A stretch of 49,752 nt of DNA from Alicyclobacillus contaminans DSM 17975 (GTDB taxonomy: Bacteria; Bacillota; Bacilli; Alicyclobacillales; Alicyclobacillaceae). Below, piece after piece: positions 6,840 to 16,133 of this stretch. The stretch spans positions 1 through 49,752 of the forward strand of contig NZ_AUCA01000027.1 in assembly GCF_000429525.1 (NCBI RefSeq). The letters run 5' to 3'. A program made the position numbers and the translations under genes. The notes beneath the pieces are model-generated. The model was not told the origin of the DNA and did no database searches. It saw nothing but the letters and a program-made list of their open reading frames with translations. Position 1 is the first letter of the stretch. The number at the start of each line of letters is the position of its first letter.

Positions 6840-8030
6840 TTGACCGTTCAGAATGCGTCGCTGTTGCTCAAGAATGCGAGGCTGGTGACCGGCGCCGCGA
6901 CGTGCCAAGCCGGATGGATCCGCTTGGAGCGCGGTATGATCACGGAAGTCGGGGATGGTAAGCCACCTGAGGACATGGAACGGGCGGTGGAGACGGTGGA
7001 CGTGGACGGGGAATGGGTGGTTCCGGGGTTCATCGATCTGCACGTCCATGGCGCGGATGGCGCCGAGGTGATGGATGGCACGCCCGCCGCGCTGCGGAGG
7101 ATTGGACGGTTTCATGCGCGGCACGGCACCACCGGCTGGCTGCCCACCACGCTCACTGCACCGGTGGCCTCCATCCTCCAAAGTTTACAGGCGGCGCGGA
7201 GGGTGCAGCAAAGCCCGTCGCCGGATGATGGCGCGCGGATTTTGGGCGTGCACCTCGAGGGTCCCTTCATTTCACCGCGCAAGGTGGGGGCGCAGAACCC
7301 GGCGCATGTACTCGCCCCGTCCGTCGAGGTGATGCGGGCGTTCGAGCATGTGTCGCCAGGACTGGTGAAAAAGGTCACCCTGGCGCCGGAGCAGCCTGGG
7401 GCGCTGGCGTTGGTCCACTGGTTGCGGGAACGCGGAATCATCCCATCCATTGGTCATACGGAAGGGACGTTTGCAGAGATAGTCCGGGCGATGGAAGCAG
7501 GAGCGACGCAGGCGACCCATCTGTTCAATGCGATGACCGGTTTGCACCACCGCGAGGGCGGCGCCGCAGGGGCGTGTCTGCTCGCGGACGATGTGACCTG
7601 CGAGTTGATTGCCGATACGCTTCACGTGCATCCCGATGTGATGAGACTGGTGGTTCGTGTGAAAGGTCCGGATCGAATTGCCCTGATCACCGACGCCATT
7701 GCAGCAACCGGTAGGCCGGACGGCCGGTACCGACTCGGTGAACTGGAGATTGTCGTGACGGAGGGCAAATCCTTGTTGAAGGACGGGCATACGCTGGCGG
7801 GCAGCACGTTGACCATGGATGCGGCGGTGCGAAACATGGTCTCCCGCGTGGGCGTCTCCCTCGAAGATGCCGTCATCATGGCCAGCACCACACCGGCGCG
7901 GGAATTGGGACTCGGAGACCGGAAGGGCGCCATCGCCGTCGGATACGACGCGGATCTGGTGGTGCTGGATGAAAATCTGACGGTGGCGCGAACCTTTGTG
8001 CAGGGGAGAGAAGTGTATTGTCGGCGGTGA
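6840..8030 (+). CDS. nagA: N-acetylglucosamine-6-phosphate deacetylase
   Basis: This 396-aa cytoplasmic amidohydrolase removes acetate from GlcNAc-6-phosphate, the step after PTS uptake. Visible motifs are the metal-site IDLHVHGADG, LGVHLEGPFISPRKVGA, SIGHTEGTFAE, THLFNAMTGLHHREGG, and the catalytic-aspartate region ALITDAIAATG. The TTG start at 6840 is preceded by GGGAGGTGAGG. The 108-bp gap from the EIICB gene holds no obvious terminator, so co-transcription is likely. Its end overlaps the start of nagB by 13 bp, implying translational coupling. Confidence 0.93.
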   Translation: MTVQNASLLLKNARLVTGAATCQAGWIRLERGMITEVGDGKPPEDMERAVETVDVDGEWVVPGFIDLHVHGADGAEVMDGTPAALRRIGRFHARHGTTGWLPTTLTAPVASILQSLQAARRVQQSPSPDDGARILGVHLEGPFISPRKVGAQNPAHVLAPSVEVMRAFEHVSPGLVKKVTLAPEQPGALALVHWLRERGIIPSIGHTEGTFAEIVRAMEAGATQATHLFNAMTGLHHREGGAAGACLLADDVTCELIADTLHVHPDVMRLVVRVKGPDRIALITDAIAATGRPDGRYRLGELEIVVTEGKSLLKDGHTLAGSTLTMDAAVRNMVSRVGVSLEDAVIMASTTPARELGLGDRKGAIAVGYDADLVVLDENLTVARTFVQGREVYCRR

Positions 8031-8782
8031 CGATTCGACGGCAACGCGTTGAATGGGTGGTGGCTGCAGATAGGTCGCACTTGCATGAACTGGCGGCCAA
8101 CGTGATCCTGGACGTCCTGAGAAACACGGAGCGCCCCGTGTTCGGCTTCGCCACCGGCGGGACGCCGCTCGGGCTCTACGAACAGTTGGTGCGCCGATCG
8201 CTGGAGAATCCTCGACTGCTCACCCGGTGGCAGGACGTAACGGGGTTTAATCTGGACGAATACGTGGGATTGTCGCCGGAACATCCGCAGAGCTACCATC
8301 ACTACATGTGGCGGTATGTGTACCGGTATTTGCCGGTGCGGCCGGATCGCATGTTCATTCCAAAGGGGATAGGAAACCTGGAGGATAACTGCCGAAGTTA
8401 CGATGAAAGCCTGATGAAGTACGGATGGCCGGACGTCCAGATCCTCGGAATTGGAAAGAATGGCCACATCGGATTCAACGAACCGGCCCGCCGACTCGCG
8501 ATGAACACGCATGTGACGCGGCTCAGTGAATCCACGCGGTTGGCGAATGCCCGCTTCTTTCCGAGTGCCAGGGACGTCCCGGAGCAGGCCATCACGATGG
8601 GGATGGCAGGTATTCTGCGTGCCAAACAGATTGTATTGCTCGCGTTTGGCGAAGCGAAACGCGACGCGTTGATCCGCGCGTTCTCAGGGTGGCTGGGAAC
8701 GGACGTGCCGGCGTCGCTGCTCCAACTCCATCCCCATGTCACCGTGTTTACGGACCAGGATATTTTCGGTGATCTGAGCTGA
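8018..8782 (+). CDS. nagB: Glucosamine-6-phosphate deaminase
   Basis: This 254-aa enzyme converts glucosamine-6-phosphate to fructose-6-phosphate and ammonia, feeding glycolysis. Motifs are FATGGTPLGLYEQL (sugar-phosphate loop), FNLDEYVGLSPEHPQSYHHYM, ILGIGKNGHIGFNEPA and AITMGMAGILRAKQIVLLAFG. The length is near the family's usual 240-266 aa. Start TTG 8018 lies within nagA with GGGGAG 9 nt upstream; GTG 8027 is an alternative. It closes the PTS-nag operon and converges on the DUF779 gene 36 bp away. Confidence 0.92.
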   Translation: MSAVTIRRQRVEWVVAADRSHLHELAANVILDVLRNTERPVFGFATGGTPLGLYEQLVRRSLENPRLLTRWQDVTGFNLDEYVGLSPEHPQSYHHYMWRYVYRYLPVRPDRMFIPKGIGNLEDNCRSYDESLMKYGWPDVQILGIGKNGHIGFNEPARRLAMNTHVTRLSESTRLANARFFPSARDVPEQAITMGMAGILRAKQIVLLAFGEAKRDALIRAFSGWLGTDVPASLLQLHPHVTVFTDQDIFGDLS

Positions 8783-8818
8783 CGTGGAGAGGAGGGCCTC
8801 CGCTTTGGGAGACGGCGC

Positions 8819-9196
8819 TCAGACATCACCTGCGGATTCGGATAGAATTTGCTGCCATTCCTCGTCGGTAAAACCGCGTGAACGGGTCAGAAAGCGAATG
8901 CCTTCGGGACTTTCGACGGAAAATCCACTGCCGCGGCCCGGCACCACGTCGATAATCAGCTGTGTGTGCTTCCAGTACTCGTACTGCGCGGCGCCAATGT
9001 AAAACGGACATCCGCCAATGTCGCCGAGATAAACATCCTGCGGTCCGACTTTGAATTCTCCGAGTGGGTAACACATGGGTGCGCTGCCATCGCAACATCC
9101 GCCGGACTGGTGGAACATGAGCGGCCCGTGTTTGGCCCGGAGTTGTTCAATCCATGTCAGCGCGGCATCGGTGGCGACGACTCGCCGTGTGTCCAT
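8819..9196 (-). CDS. DUF779 domain protein (aldehyde dehydrogenase partner)
   Basis: This 125-aa protein shows the DUF779 core: GPLMFHQSGGCCDGSAPMC, then DVYLGDIGGCPFYIGAAQYEYW, then DVVPGRGSGFSVESPEGIRF. The cysteines and the histidine in HQSGGCCDGS look like a metal or redox site. The family has no settled function but is habitually found next to AldA-type aldehyde dehydrogenases, as here: it lies 80 bp downstream of one on the same strand. AGGGGGG sits 8 nt before ATG 9196. A role in aldehyde or alcohol oxidation is inferred from context. Confidence 0.88.
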   Translation of the reverse strand: MDTRRVVATDAALTWIEQLRAKHGPLMFHQSGGCCDGSAPMCYPLGEFKVGPQDVYLGDIGGCPFYIGAAQYEYWKHTQLIIDVVPGRGSGFSVESPEGIRFLTRSRGFTDEEWQQILSESAGDV

Positions 9197-9239
9197 CGGT
9201 CATTCCCCCCTGATCTCGTCGATGCGGATTTGCAGAGAG

Positions 9240-9262
9240 GGCAGGAACCCTTGGTTCCCGCC
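9240..9262 (-). other. Intergenic hairpin between aldehyde dehydrogenase and DUF779 genes
   Basis: GGCAGGAACC (9240-9249) pairs with GGTTCCCGCC (9253-9262) with one mismatch and a 3-nt loop. No T-run follows on either strand, so it is more likely an RNA processing or partial attenuation element that lowers DUF779 expression relative to the dehydrogenase than a full terminator. Confidence 0.4.
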
Positions 9263-9276
9263 CCCTGCTGCAGGCT

Positions 9277-10797
9277 TCAGAACAATCCCGGACCCTGGCT
9301 GCTGTAGTCGACCAGCACGCACTTGGTCTGCTGGTAGTGTTCCAGCATCATCTTGTGCGTTTCTCGACCAATGCCGGATTGTTTGTAACCGCCGAACGCG
9401 GCGTGTGCCGGATAACTGTGGTAGTTGTTCACCCATACGCGTCCCGCCTGAATCGCGCGACTCATGCGGAAGGCGAGGTTCACATCGCGCGTCCAGACCC
9501 CGGCACCGAGCCCGTACAGCGTATCGTTGGCGATGTCCACCGCGTTCTGTTCATCGGTAAACGACGTGACCGAGACCACGGGACCAAAAATTTCTTCCTG
9601 GAAAATGCGCATTTTGTTGTGGCCTTCAAACAGGGTGGGTTGAATATAGTATCCGCCGGCCAGATCGCCCGGCAGCTCGGCGCGTGCACCGCCGCACAGC
9701 AATTTGGCGCCTTCCTGTTTGCCGAGTTCGATATAGGAGAGGATCTTCTCCAACTGGTCTGTCGACGCCTGCGCGCCAATCATGGTTTCCGTGTCCAGCG
9801 GATTTCCCTGAACAATCTTCTGGGTGCGCGCCAGTGCGCGTTCTATAAAGTCGTCGTAGATGCTCTTTTGAATCAGCGCGCGGGACGGACACGTACAGAC
9901 TTCGCCTTGGTTGAGCGCGAACATGGTGAATCCTTCGAGCGCTTTGTCGACGAACGCATCCTCCTGTGCGAGCACGTCCTCGAAGAAGATGTTCGGCGAT
10001 TTTCCGCCCAACTCCAGCGTGACCGGAATGATGTTGTCGGACGCGTACTGCATGATGAGGCGTCCCGTCGTCGTCTCTCCGGTGAACGCCACTTTGTTGA
10101 CCCGCTTGTTGCTGGCGAGCGGTTTTCCGGCCTCAATGCCAAAACCGTTGACCACGTTGACGACACCCGGAGGCAGCAGGTCGGCTATCAACTCCATCAG
10201 CACCATGACGCTGGACGGGGTTTGCTCCGCTGGTTTCAAAACCACGCAGTTCCCCGCCGCCAATGCCGGGGCCAGCTTCCATGTGGCCATCAGGAGCGGG
10301 AAGTTCCAAGGGATGATCTGCCCCACGACGCCGAGGGGTTCGTGGTAGTGGTAGGCGATGGTGTTGTGGCCGATTTCGCTGATGGTCCCTTCCGCAGCGC
10401 GGATGGCTCCGGCGAAATAACGGAAGTGGTCGATGGCCAGCGGAATGTCGGCGGCCAGCGTTTCGCGAATGGGCTTGCCGTTTTCCCAGGTTTCCGCCAC
10501 CGCGAGCATTTCCAGATGGGCTTCCATTCTATCTGCAATCTTGTTCAACAGGTTGGCCCGGTCGGCTGGGGATGTCTTGGACCAACTCACCTTGGCTGCG
10601 TGGGCGGCGTCGAGCGCCAGTTCAATGTCCTCGGCGGTGGAGCGCGCGACCTCGCAGAACGGTTTTCCGTTCACCGGAGATACGTTTTCGAAATATGCGC
10701 CTTTGACCGGGGGAACCCATTCGCCGCCTATGAAGTTGTTGTAGCGGCTGCGAAAGGTCACCTTGCTGCCGGGCAAACCCGGCTTTTCGTACAACAC
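9277..10797 (-). CDS. NAD-dependent aldehyde dehydrogenase (AcoD/ExaC-type)
   Basis: This 506-aa enzyme oxidises acetaldehyde or a similar aldehyde to the acid with NAD. The cofactor region is [20 protein letters not shown], the general-base glutamate is in [12 protein letters not shown], and the nucleophile is Cys301 in [13 protein letters not shown]. The length and the VCTCPSR motif fit the AldA/AcoD/ExaC branch that pairs with DUF779. GTG 10797 was chosen because GGAGGTG lies about 7 nt upstream; longer in-frame starts lack a site and add non-homologous sequence. It lies 88 bp downstream of adhP on the same strand, so alcohol and then aldehyde oxidation are probably co-transcribed from the -24/-12 promoter upstream of adhP. 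Confidence 0.92.
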   Translation of the reverse strand: MLYEKPGLPGSKVTFRSRYNNFIGGEWVPPVKGAYFENVSPVNGKPFCEVARSTAEDIELALDAAHAAKVSWSKTSPADRANLLNKIADRMEAHLEMLAVAETWENGKPIRETLAADIPLAIDHFRYFAGAIRAAEGTISEIGHNTIAYHYHEPLGVVGQIIPWNFPLLMATWKLAPALAAGNCVVLKPAEQTPSSVMVLMELIADLLPPGVVNVVNGFGIEAGKPLASNKRVNKVAFTGETTTGRLIMQYASDNIIPVTLELGGKSPNIFFEDVLAQEDAFVDKALEGFTMFALNQGEVCTCPSRALIQKSIYDDFIERALARTQKIVQGNPLDTETMIGAQASTDQLEKILSYIELGKQEGAKLLCGGARAELPGDLAGGYYIQPTLFEGHNKMRIFQEEIFGPVVSVTSFTDEQNAVDIANDTLYGLGAGVWTRDVNLAFRMSRAIQAGRVWVNNYHSYPAHAAFGGYKQSGIGRETHKMMLEHYQQTKCVLVDYSSQGPGLF

Positions 10798-10885
10798 AAA
10801 GATCCACCTCCACGGACGTGTAAGCGATTGCATTAAATCGGTAGATATATACGGTGGACAGGATTCAAATATGCGATGTTCGCCG

Positions 10886-11899
10886 TCATTCCAGTGTGAG
10901 GACGACCCTGCCGTTGATTTGGCCCTTCTCCATTCGCTCGAATACGTCGTTGATCTTCTCCAGGGGTTGGGTTTCAATAATGGTTCTGACCTTGCCTCGA
11001 GCGGCGAAGTCCAGGGCCTCCTGAAGATCTTTGCGAGTTCCGACGATGGAGCCTCTGACCGTGACTCCGTTCAACACGGTGTCAAAAATGGGGATGGGGA
11101 TGTCTCCGGTGGGGAGTCCAACCACCACCAGCGTACCGCCGCGTCGTACGGATTGATAGGCTTGTTCAAACGCTTTCGGTGTGACCGCGACACTCACCGC
11201 AGCGTGCGCGCCGCCGACGAGACGTTCAATCTCTGCCACGGGATCTACCTGGCGGCTGTTGACGGTGAAGTCGGCCCCCAGTTCATTGGCCAACTGGAGC
11301 TTTTCATCGTGAATATCGACCGCAATGACGTTTAGTCCCATGGCTTTGGCGTACTGCAAAGCGACGTGGCCCAAGCCGCCGATTCCGAAAATTGCCACCC
11401 ACTCTCCGGGTTTGGCCTGGGTGACCTTCAACGCCTTGTAGGTGGTAACGCCTGCACAGAAGATGGGGGCCGCTGCTTCAAACGTCAATTCGTCGGGGAT
11501 TTTTGCCACGTAGGCGGCGGGAGCCTTGCAATACTCGGCATAGCCTCCGTCGACCGAGTAGCCGGCATTCAACTGATGCTTGCAGAGTGTCTCCCAACCG
11601 GTGAGACAGTAATCGCATTCACCACAGGCCGAGTAAAGCCACGGGATACCCACTCGATCTCCAACTTTCAGAGATTTTACGCCTTCTCCCAACTTGACCA
11701 CGGTGCCAACGCCTTCGTGACCGGGGATCAAGGGAAGCTTGGGTTTCACAGGCCAATCCCCATGGGCTGCGTGGAGGTCTGTATGGCAAACCCCGCAGGC
11801 TTTGATCTTGACCAGAACTTCCCCGTAGCCAACCTCTGGCACTGGCACCTCCTTGATCTCCAGTTTCTGATGAAACTGATTCACGACTGCAGCTTTCAT
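10886..11899 (-). CDS. adhP: Zinc-dependent alcohol dehydrogenase (AdhP/ADH-HT-like)
   Basis: This 337-aa medium-chain dehydrogenase interconverts primary alcohols and aldehydes with NAD(H). Catalytic-zinc residues are in [17 protein letters not shown] and [10 protein letters not shown]. The structural-zinc cysteines are in [17 protein letters not shown]. The Rossmann loop is [18 protein letters not shown]. It closely resembles thermophilic Bacillus ADH-HT, which begins MKAAVVN. ATG 11899 lies 8 nt after AAAGGGG and gives that N-terminus; ATG 11905 is too close. Expression is probably sigma-54 dependent (element at 11952-11967). Confidence 0.94.
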   Translation of the reverse strand: MKAAVVNQFHQKLEIKEVPVPEVGYGEVLVKIKACGVCHTDLHAAHGDWPVKPKLPLIPGHEGVGTVVKLGEGVKSLKVGDRVGIPWLYSACGECDYCLTGWETLCKHQLNAGYSVDGGYAEYCKAPAAYVAKIPDELTFEAAAPIFCAGVTTYKALKVTQAKPGEWVAIFGIGGLGHVALQYAKAMGLNVIAVDIHDEKLQLANELGADFTVNSRQVDPVAEIERLVGGAHAAVSVAVTPKAFEQAYQSVRRGGTLVVVGLPTGDIPIPIFDTVLNGVTVRGSIVGTRKDLQEALDFAARGKVRTIIETQPLEKINDVFERMEKGQINGRVVLTLE

Positions 11900-11951
11900 G
11901 GTCATGTCCCCTTTCTTTCAGAAAGTGCTTGGTGTTGCGGAGAGATGTATG

Positions 11952-11967
11952 AGCAAGAATGATGCCA
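11952..11967 (-). promoter_or_regulatory. Sigma-54 (-24/-12) promoter of adhP
   Basis: Read on minus, the sequence is TGGCATCATTCTTGCT. It matches the TGGCACG-N4-TTGCW consensus except at the C and G after TGGCA, with the GG and GC doublets exactly 10 nt apart. Transcription would start near 11941, giving a leader of about 40 nt before adhP. A sigma-54 activator (GAFTGA motif) is encoded 2.6 kb away at 14562-15994, which makes the match far more credible. Confidence 0.7.
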
Positions 11968-11980
11968 ATGTTGTTTCTTG

Positions 11981-12010
11981 TTGAAAGATTGAGTTTTCAA
12001 GTCGTATACT
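11981..12010 (+). promoter_or_regulatory. Sigma-A-like promoter towards the iron-type alcohol dehydrogenase
   Basis: TTGAAA (11981-11986), an 18-bp spacer and TATACT (12005-12010) point to the plus-strand genes. The -35 lies in the dyad TTGAAAGATTGAGTTTTCAA (11981-12000), whose arms TTGAAA/TTTCAA could be a regulator site. The dyad sits next to the divergent sigma-54 promoter, so one protein bound here could affect both. Confidence 0.5.
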
Positions 12011-12117
12011 TCTAATGACTGGTAATCAAGCGTCGATTCTTCGGTGCATTGGACAAAAAATCGGCCGGTTGAACGTTTTTTCGGCGGGGGAAAACCAAAG
12101 GTTCAGGGGGGAAGAGC

Positions 12118-13266
12118 GTGCGGATCACGAAATTCGTAACTCCTGAAATCATCTTTGGGGCTGGAGCTCTTTCACAGGTAGGAGAGTGTCTGCTGCGGTT
12201 GGGCGCTCGGAAAGTGTTCATCGGCAGCGATCCAGGGGTATTGGCGCATGGATGGGTTGAGCGAGTGGTTCATCACTTGAAACAACACAACCTGGAATAT
12301 CATTTGTGGACAAGCGCTTCTCCGAATCCAAAAGACTTCGAAGTACATGCAGGCGTTGAAGCATACCTGAACGCGGAATGCAACGCGGTGCTCGGCATTG
12401 GTGGAGGCAGCGCGATCGATGCGGCGAAAGCGATTGCACTGCTGGGCTCCAACGGGGGAACCATTCATCAATATGAGGGCGTGGACAAAATCAAGTCGCC
12501 GCTGCCCCCCATGGTGATGGTGCCCACCACGGCTGGGTCCGGATCGGAAGTGTCGCAGTTCTCCATCATTGTGGATACAAACCGCAGCGTGAAAATGACC
12601 ATTGTGTCTAAATCGTTGATCCCCGACATTGCCATTGTTGATCCGGAAACCCTCACGACGAAAGATCGGCGGTTGACGGCGAATACAGGAATGGATGTGC
12701 TGACACACGGGATTGAGTCCTATGTATCGCTCGCCGCAACGCCGCTCACCGAGGTCTATTCTCTTCAGGCCATACGGTTGGTGGCGCGTTACCTCCGACC
12801 GTCTACCGCATGTCAATCCAATCACGAGGCGAAGGCGGCGATGGCCATGGCCAGTCTCCAGGCAGGCATGGCTTTTTCCAACGCCATCCTGGGGGCCGTT
12901 CACGCCATTTCCCACCAGTTGGGCGGAATGCTCGATACTCCGCACGGTGAGGTGAACGCCATTCTGCTGCCGTATGTGATGCAGTACAACTGCATCGCAT
13001 GTCCTGAAAAATATGGAAAAATCGCAGAGGCGTTCGGCGAACCCGTCGCGGGATGCAGTTCCACGCAAGCCGCCAAACGGGCTATCGAAGCCGTGCGGGA
13101 GTTGGCGGATGATTTGGACATTCCAACGACGCTGTCCACGTTGGGGTTGAGGGACGAACAGATTGCCATTCTGAGTCACAATGCGGTGAAGGATGTGTGC
13201 ATGGTGACCAATCCGCGAGACATGTCAGAGGATGACGTGGCGGCACTTCTCCGTCAGGCGATGTAG
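12118..13266 (+). CDS. Iron-dependent (group III) alcohol dehydrogenase
   Basis: This 382-aa NAD(P)-dependent enzyme belongs to the DhaT/YiaY/AdhB family. The nucleotide-binding motif is VLGIGGGSAIDAAKAIALL, and PTTAGSGSEVSQ follows. Metal ligands lie in MDVLTHGIESYV, GAVHAISHQLGGMLDTPHG. The family oxidises or forms small alcohols and 1,3-propanediol; the exact substrate cannot be read from sequence. The GTG start follows GGGGGGAAGA. It is divergent from adhP and 18 bp upstream of the histidine kinase gene, so it is likely co-transcribed with the two-component genes. Confidence 0.9.
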   Translation: MRITKFVTPEIIFGAGALSQVGECLLRLGARKVFIGSDPGVLAHGWVERVVHHLKQHNLEYHLWTSASPNPKDFEVHAGVEAYLNAECNAVLGIGGGSAIDAAKAIALLGSNGGTIHQYEGVDKIKSPLPPMVMVPTTAGSGSEVSQFSIIVDTNRSVKMTIVSKSLIPDIAIVDPETLTTKDRRLTANTGMDVLTHGIESYVSLAATPLTEVYSLQAIRLVARYLRPSTACQSNHEAKAAMAMASLQAGMAFSNAILGAVHAISHQLGGMLDTPHGEVNAILLPYVMQYNCIACPEKYGKIAEAFGEPVAGCSSTQAAKRAIEAVRELADDLDIPTTLSTLGLRDEQIAILSHNAVKDVCMVTNPRDMSEDDVAALLRQAM

Positions 13267-13284
13267 GATAAGGGGTTTAGCCAG

Positions 13285-14556
13285 ATGGATCGAAAAGAGG
13301 AGATTCTTGAAAAACTGACGGGCATTCAATCGTCGCGGCTGAGCTACTACGCGGAGTTGACGCGCGCGATGGAGGAAATGAAAAAGAAGAGCAACCAATT
13401 GCGGATTCTCAATCAGCTCACCAAGATTCACGTGAACGAGTCATGGGAGGGGATTAGCAGGTATCTCGCGTCGCAGCTGCGTCAGGCATTCGATTTCGAT
13501 GTCTTCATTCTGTCGCTCTGCGATGCGTCCGTCGTGGCCAACCACATTTGTTGGATGGAAAATGGCCAATGGTTGAGTCGAACCCAAGCGATGGGAGATG
13601 CCAGCCGGGCGGACATGAGTACAGATGTGAGTGATTTGATTCCATGGGGCCGCGAACCGCAGAATCGTCTGTCCGTTCCTTTACAAAATCAACTGGGTCA
13701 AAGAGTTGGCGAATTGATTTTACTCAATCACGCGGCATTGCAATATTCGGAAGAGGAGTTTTCGTTTCTGCAGGTGGCCGCGGATTATGTGGGCGTGGTC
13801 ATTGAAAATATTCTGTTGTTCAAAGACTTGAGCAAGAAGGTAAATCTGGAAGCCCAGCTGATTCAGTCTGCGAAATTGGCTGCGTTGGGCGAGATGGCTG
13901 CCGGGGTTGCCCATGAACTGAACAGCCCGTTAACGGCCATTCTCGGCAATGTTCAACTGTTGATGAGAGGCAGCAGCGGTGAAGCGGCGGCGCAAATGCT
14001 CGAGGATATTTATCGGTGTGGTCTGCGTTGCAGGAAAATCATTCAGAACCTGCTCACCTTCGCGAGACAGGATGAGTATGCCTGGGAGTCGCTGAACCTG
14101 AACGAGGTGGTCGGCGGCGTCCTCGAATTGATTGGATATCAACTGCAGGTCTCTGGAATTACTGTACAGACCCGACTCTCTGATGACCTTCCCCCTTTTC
14201 AGGGCAGCCGCCAGCAAATTGAACAGGTCCTCATTAACCTGTTGCTGAATGCGAGAGATGCGACCCTGCACAGGGAAGGCGCCCGCATCGAGGTGGAAAC
14301 GGGCACCACCGAACTGGATGGAATGGAAGTGGTGTACGTAGCCGTATGGGACAACGGGACAGGTATCAAGGAAGAGCATTTGTCGCAAATTTTTCATCCG
14401 TTTTTTACAACCAAAGAAAGATTCAGAGGCACGGGGCTCGGTCTCTCGGTGAGTCACGGAATTGCCGAGTCCCATGGCGGTAAATTGCTCGTGGAAAGCG
14501 AAGAGGGTGTCTTCAGCAGGTTCACACTGGCGCTTCTCCGGCAGAACGTGAGGTGA
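13285..14556 (+). CDS. Cytoplasmic sensor histidine kinase with GAF-type domain
   Basis: This 423-aa kinase has no membrane segments. It has a short coiled N-terminus (about 10-50), a GAF-like sensor region (about 50-185), HisKA with phosphorylated His210 in AAGVAHELNSPLTAILGN, and a HATPase with N box LLLNARDAT, G1 box VWDNGTGI, F box HPFFTTK and G2 box GTGLGLSVS. It should sense a cytoplasmic signal, perhaps an alcohol, aldehyde or redox state, and phosphorylate the regulator encoded 5 bp downstream. Its place between alcohol dehydrogenase genes and a sigma-54 activator supports that role. Confidence 0.88.
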   Translation: MDRKEEILEKLTGIQSSRLSYYAELTRAMEEMKKKSNQLRILNQLTKIHVNESWEGISRYLASQLRQAFDFDVFILSLCDASVVANHICWMENGQWLSRTQAMGDASRADMSTDVSDLIPWGREPQNRLSVPLQNQLGQRVGELILLNHAALQYSEEEFSFLQVAADYVGVVIENILLFKDLSKKVNLEAQLIQSAKLAALGEMAAGVAHELNSPLTAILGNVQLLMRGSSGEAAAQMLEDIYRCGLRCRKIIQNLLTFARQDEYAWESLNLNEVVGGVLELIGYQLQVSGITVQTRLSDDLPPFQGSRQQIEQVLINLLLNARDATLHREGARIEVETGTTELDGMEVVYVAVWDNGTGIKEEHLSQIFHPFFTTKERFRGTGLGLSVSHGIAESHGGKLLVESEEGVFSRFTLALLRQNVR

Positions 14557-14561
14557 AATTG

Positions 14562-15994
14562 ATGGGGGACACACCGATTCTCATCGTCGATGATGAACAG
14601 GAGGTTACGACTTTTTTCAAGCATCTGTTGGCGGGAAAGCAGTGCCAAGTGCACATCGCCAACGATGCTGCTGCGGTGGACCGATTCCTGTCCGAAGGAA
14701 TTCCGTTTCGCCTTGCTTTGGTGGATCTGAAGCTTCCCGACGCCAACGGACTGGACATTCTGTCGAAAATCAAACAGCGAACCGCTGCCTGTGACGTGGT
14801 GATGATGACCGGCTACAGCACCGTCAAGTCGGCGGTGGCCGCCATTCAGGCAGGTGCTCGGGACTACTTGGAGAAGCCGTTCGAAAACATTGATGAGTTG
14901 GAATCGCTCTTGGATCAATTCCTGCAAAGACAGTCATCGGACGATGAGTCTCTGCAGAAGCTGGCGGCTCAGTACGGCATCATCTGTGCTCCAGGCAGTC
15001 CCATGCACGCCATTCTCGCCATTGTCAGGAAGATTGCAAGAAGCAGATCAACGTTCTCATTGAAGGTGAAACCGGTACGGGCAAGGAACTGATGGCACGC
15101 TTTATTCACGGATTGAGTTTGCGATCCGCTCATCCGTTCGTCGGCATCAACTGCGGCGCCATCTCCGAATCTTTGCTGGAGAGCGAGCTGTTTGGCCACG
15201 AGCGGGGAGCCTTCACGGGCGCGATGAAACCACGCAGGGGATTTTTTGAACTCGCGGACAGCGGGACGCTATTCTTGGACGAAATCGGAGAAGCGCCGAT
15301 GTCCATTCAGGTGAAGCTGCTTCGCGTACTGGAGACCGGTGAATTCATGCGGGTTGGCGGAGAGCAGATGATCAAGGCGAACGTCAGAGTGGTGGCAGCC
15401 ACCAACCGTAGCCTGGAATTCGAAGCCACCACGGGCCGCTTCCGAGAAGACCTCTTGTACCGCATCGAGGGAATCAAGCTGACCATTCCCGCTCTGCGGG
15501 ACAGACCGAACGACATTCCCGCGATTACCCGCCACTACCTGAGTACGAAACTAGAGGTGGACATTGACGAAGCAGCCATGCAGGTGCTGACGGCGTTCGA
15601 TTGGCCAGGCAATGTGCGGCAGTTGATCAACGTTTTGAACCAAATCGTCGCCGTCCATGACTGTCCAGTGATCAGAGAGCAGCATCTTCCCGCTTGGCTC
15701 AGAGATAGATTGGCTGCCGACGCCGCGCTGAGCTCCCTTGCCCCATCCGCGGATTGCCATCTCGAACGGGAGATGGAACGATTCGTGGACAGCGTAATCC
15801 ATCAGGTGGGATCCGTGGATGAGCTGGATTTCAGATCATTCATGAAAAAGGTCAAGAAGTTGGAAGTCATGATGGCCAGGCGGTTGGTGGAGAAAGGACT
15901 GTCCGAGACGGGGGGCAACCGGAAGGTGTTGAGTCAGAAGTGGAATGTCACACCGCGTATGCTTCGGTACATTCTCAATGAAAGGCAATCGTAA
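14562..15994 (+). pseudogene. NtrC-family sigma-54 response regulator, broken by a -1 frameshift
   Basis: The first frame (14562 to the stop at 15090-15092) encodes a receiver domain with Asp55 in ALVDLKLPDANG and the lysine region DYLEKPFEN, then ends in a spurious tail. The other frame from about 15041 carries the AAA+ domain: Walker [10 protein letters not shown], sigma-54-contacting GAFTGA, Walker [11 protein letters not shown], arginine region [10 protein letters not shown], and a C-terminal Fis-type helix-turn-helix. Restoring one A at AAGAAGC (15039-15044) gives a continuous [20 protein letters not shown] and an intact ~477-aa regulator. It is either a sequencing error, a real loss of function, or much less likely recoding. 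ATG 14562 has GAGGTG 6 nt upstream. Its target is probably the sigma-54 promoter at 11952. Confidence 0.85.
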
Positions 15995-16078
15995 TGGGCC
16001 CGTCCATCGTTGAGTGCCATGGGTCGGGACCGCGCGAGTCTCCCCGGGACGGAAATGGCATACTTCTCGTCATGCGTG

Positions 16079-16116
16079 AATTGTGTTACCCTATTCAACA
16101 AATAGTACACACAATT
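16079..16116 (+). promoter_or_regulatory. Promoter with flanking inverted repeat before the SR1P-like gene
   Basis: TTGTGT (16081-16086), a 16-bp spacer and TAGTAC (16103-16108) are promoter-like. The perfect arms AATTGTGT (16079-16086) and ACACAATT (16109-16116) flank it, one over the -35 and one just past the -10. That is a typical repressor layout. B. subtilis SR1 is repressed by CcpN and CcpA under glycolytic conditions; whether this dyad serves a CcpN-like protein is conjecture. Confidence 0.45.
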
Positions 16117-16133
16117 TGCGGGAGGTTAACGGC

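Noticed and set aside
9337-10836. 499-aa plus-strand open frame opposite the aldehyde dehydrogenase gene
   Set aside because: It is the antisense shadow of a clearly conserved enzyme in GC-rich DNA; no family motif or start signal.
15036-15046. Programmed -1 frameshift in the response regulator
   Set aside because: AGAAGC is not a standard slippery heptamer and separate receiver and AAA+ products make no functional sense; a lost base explains it better.
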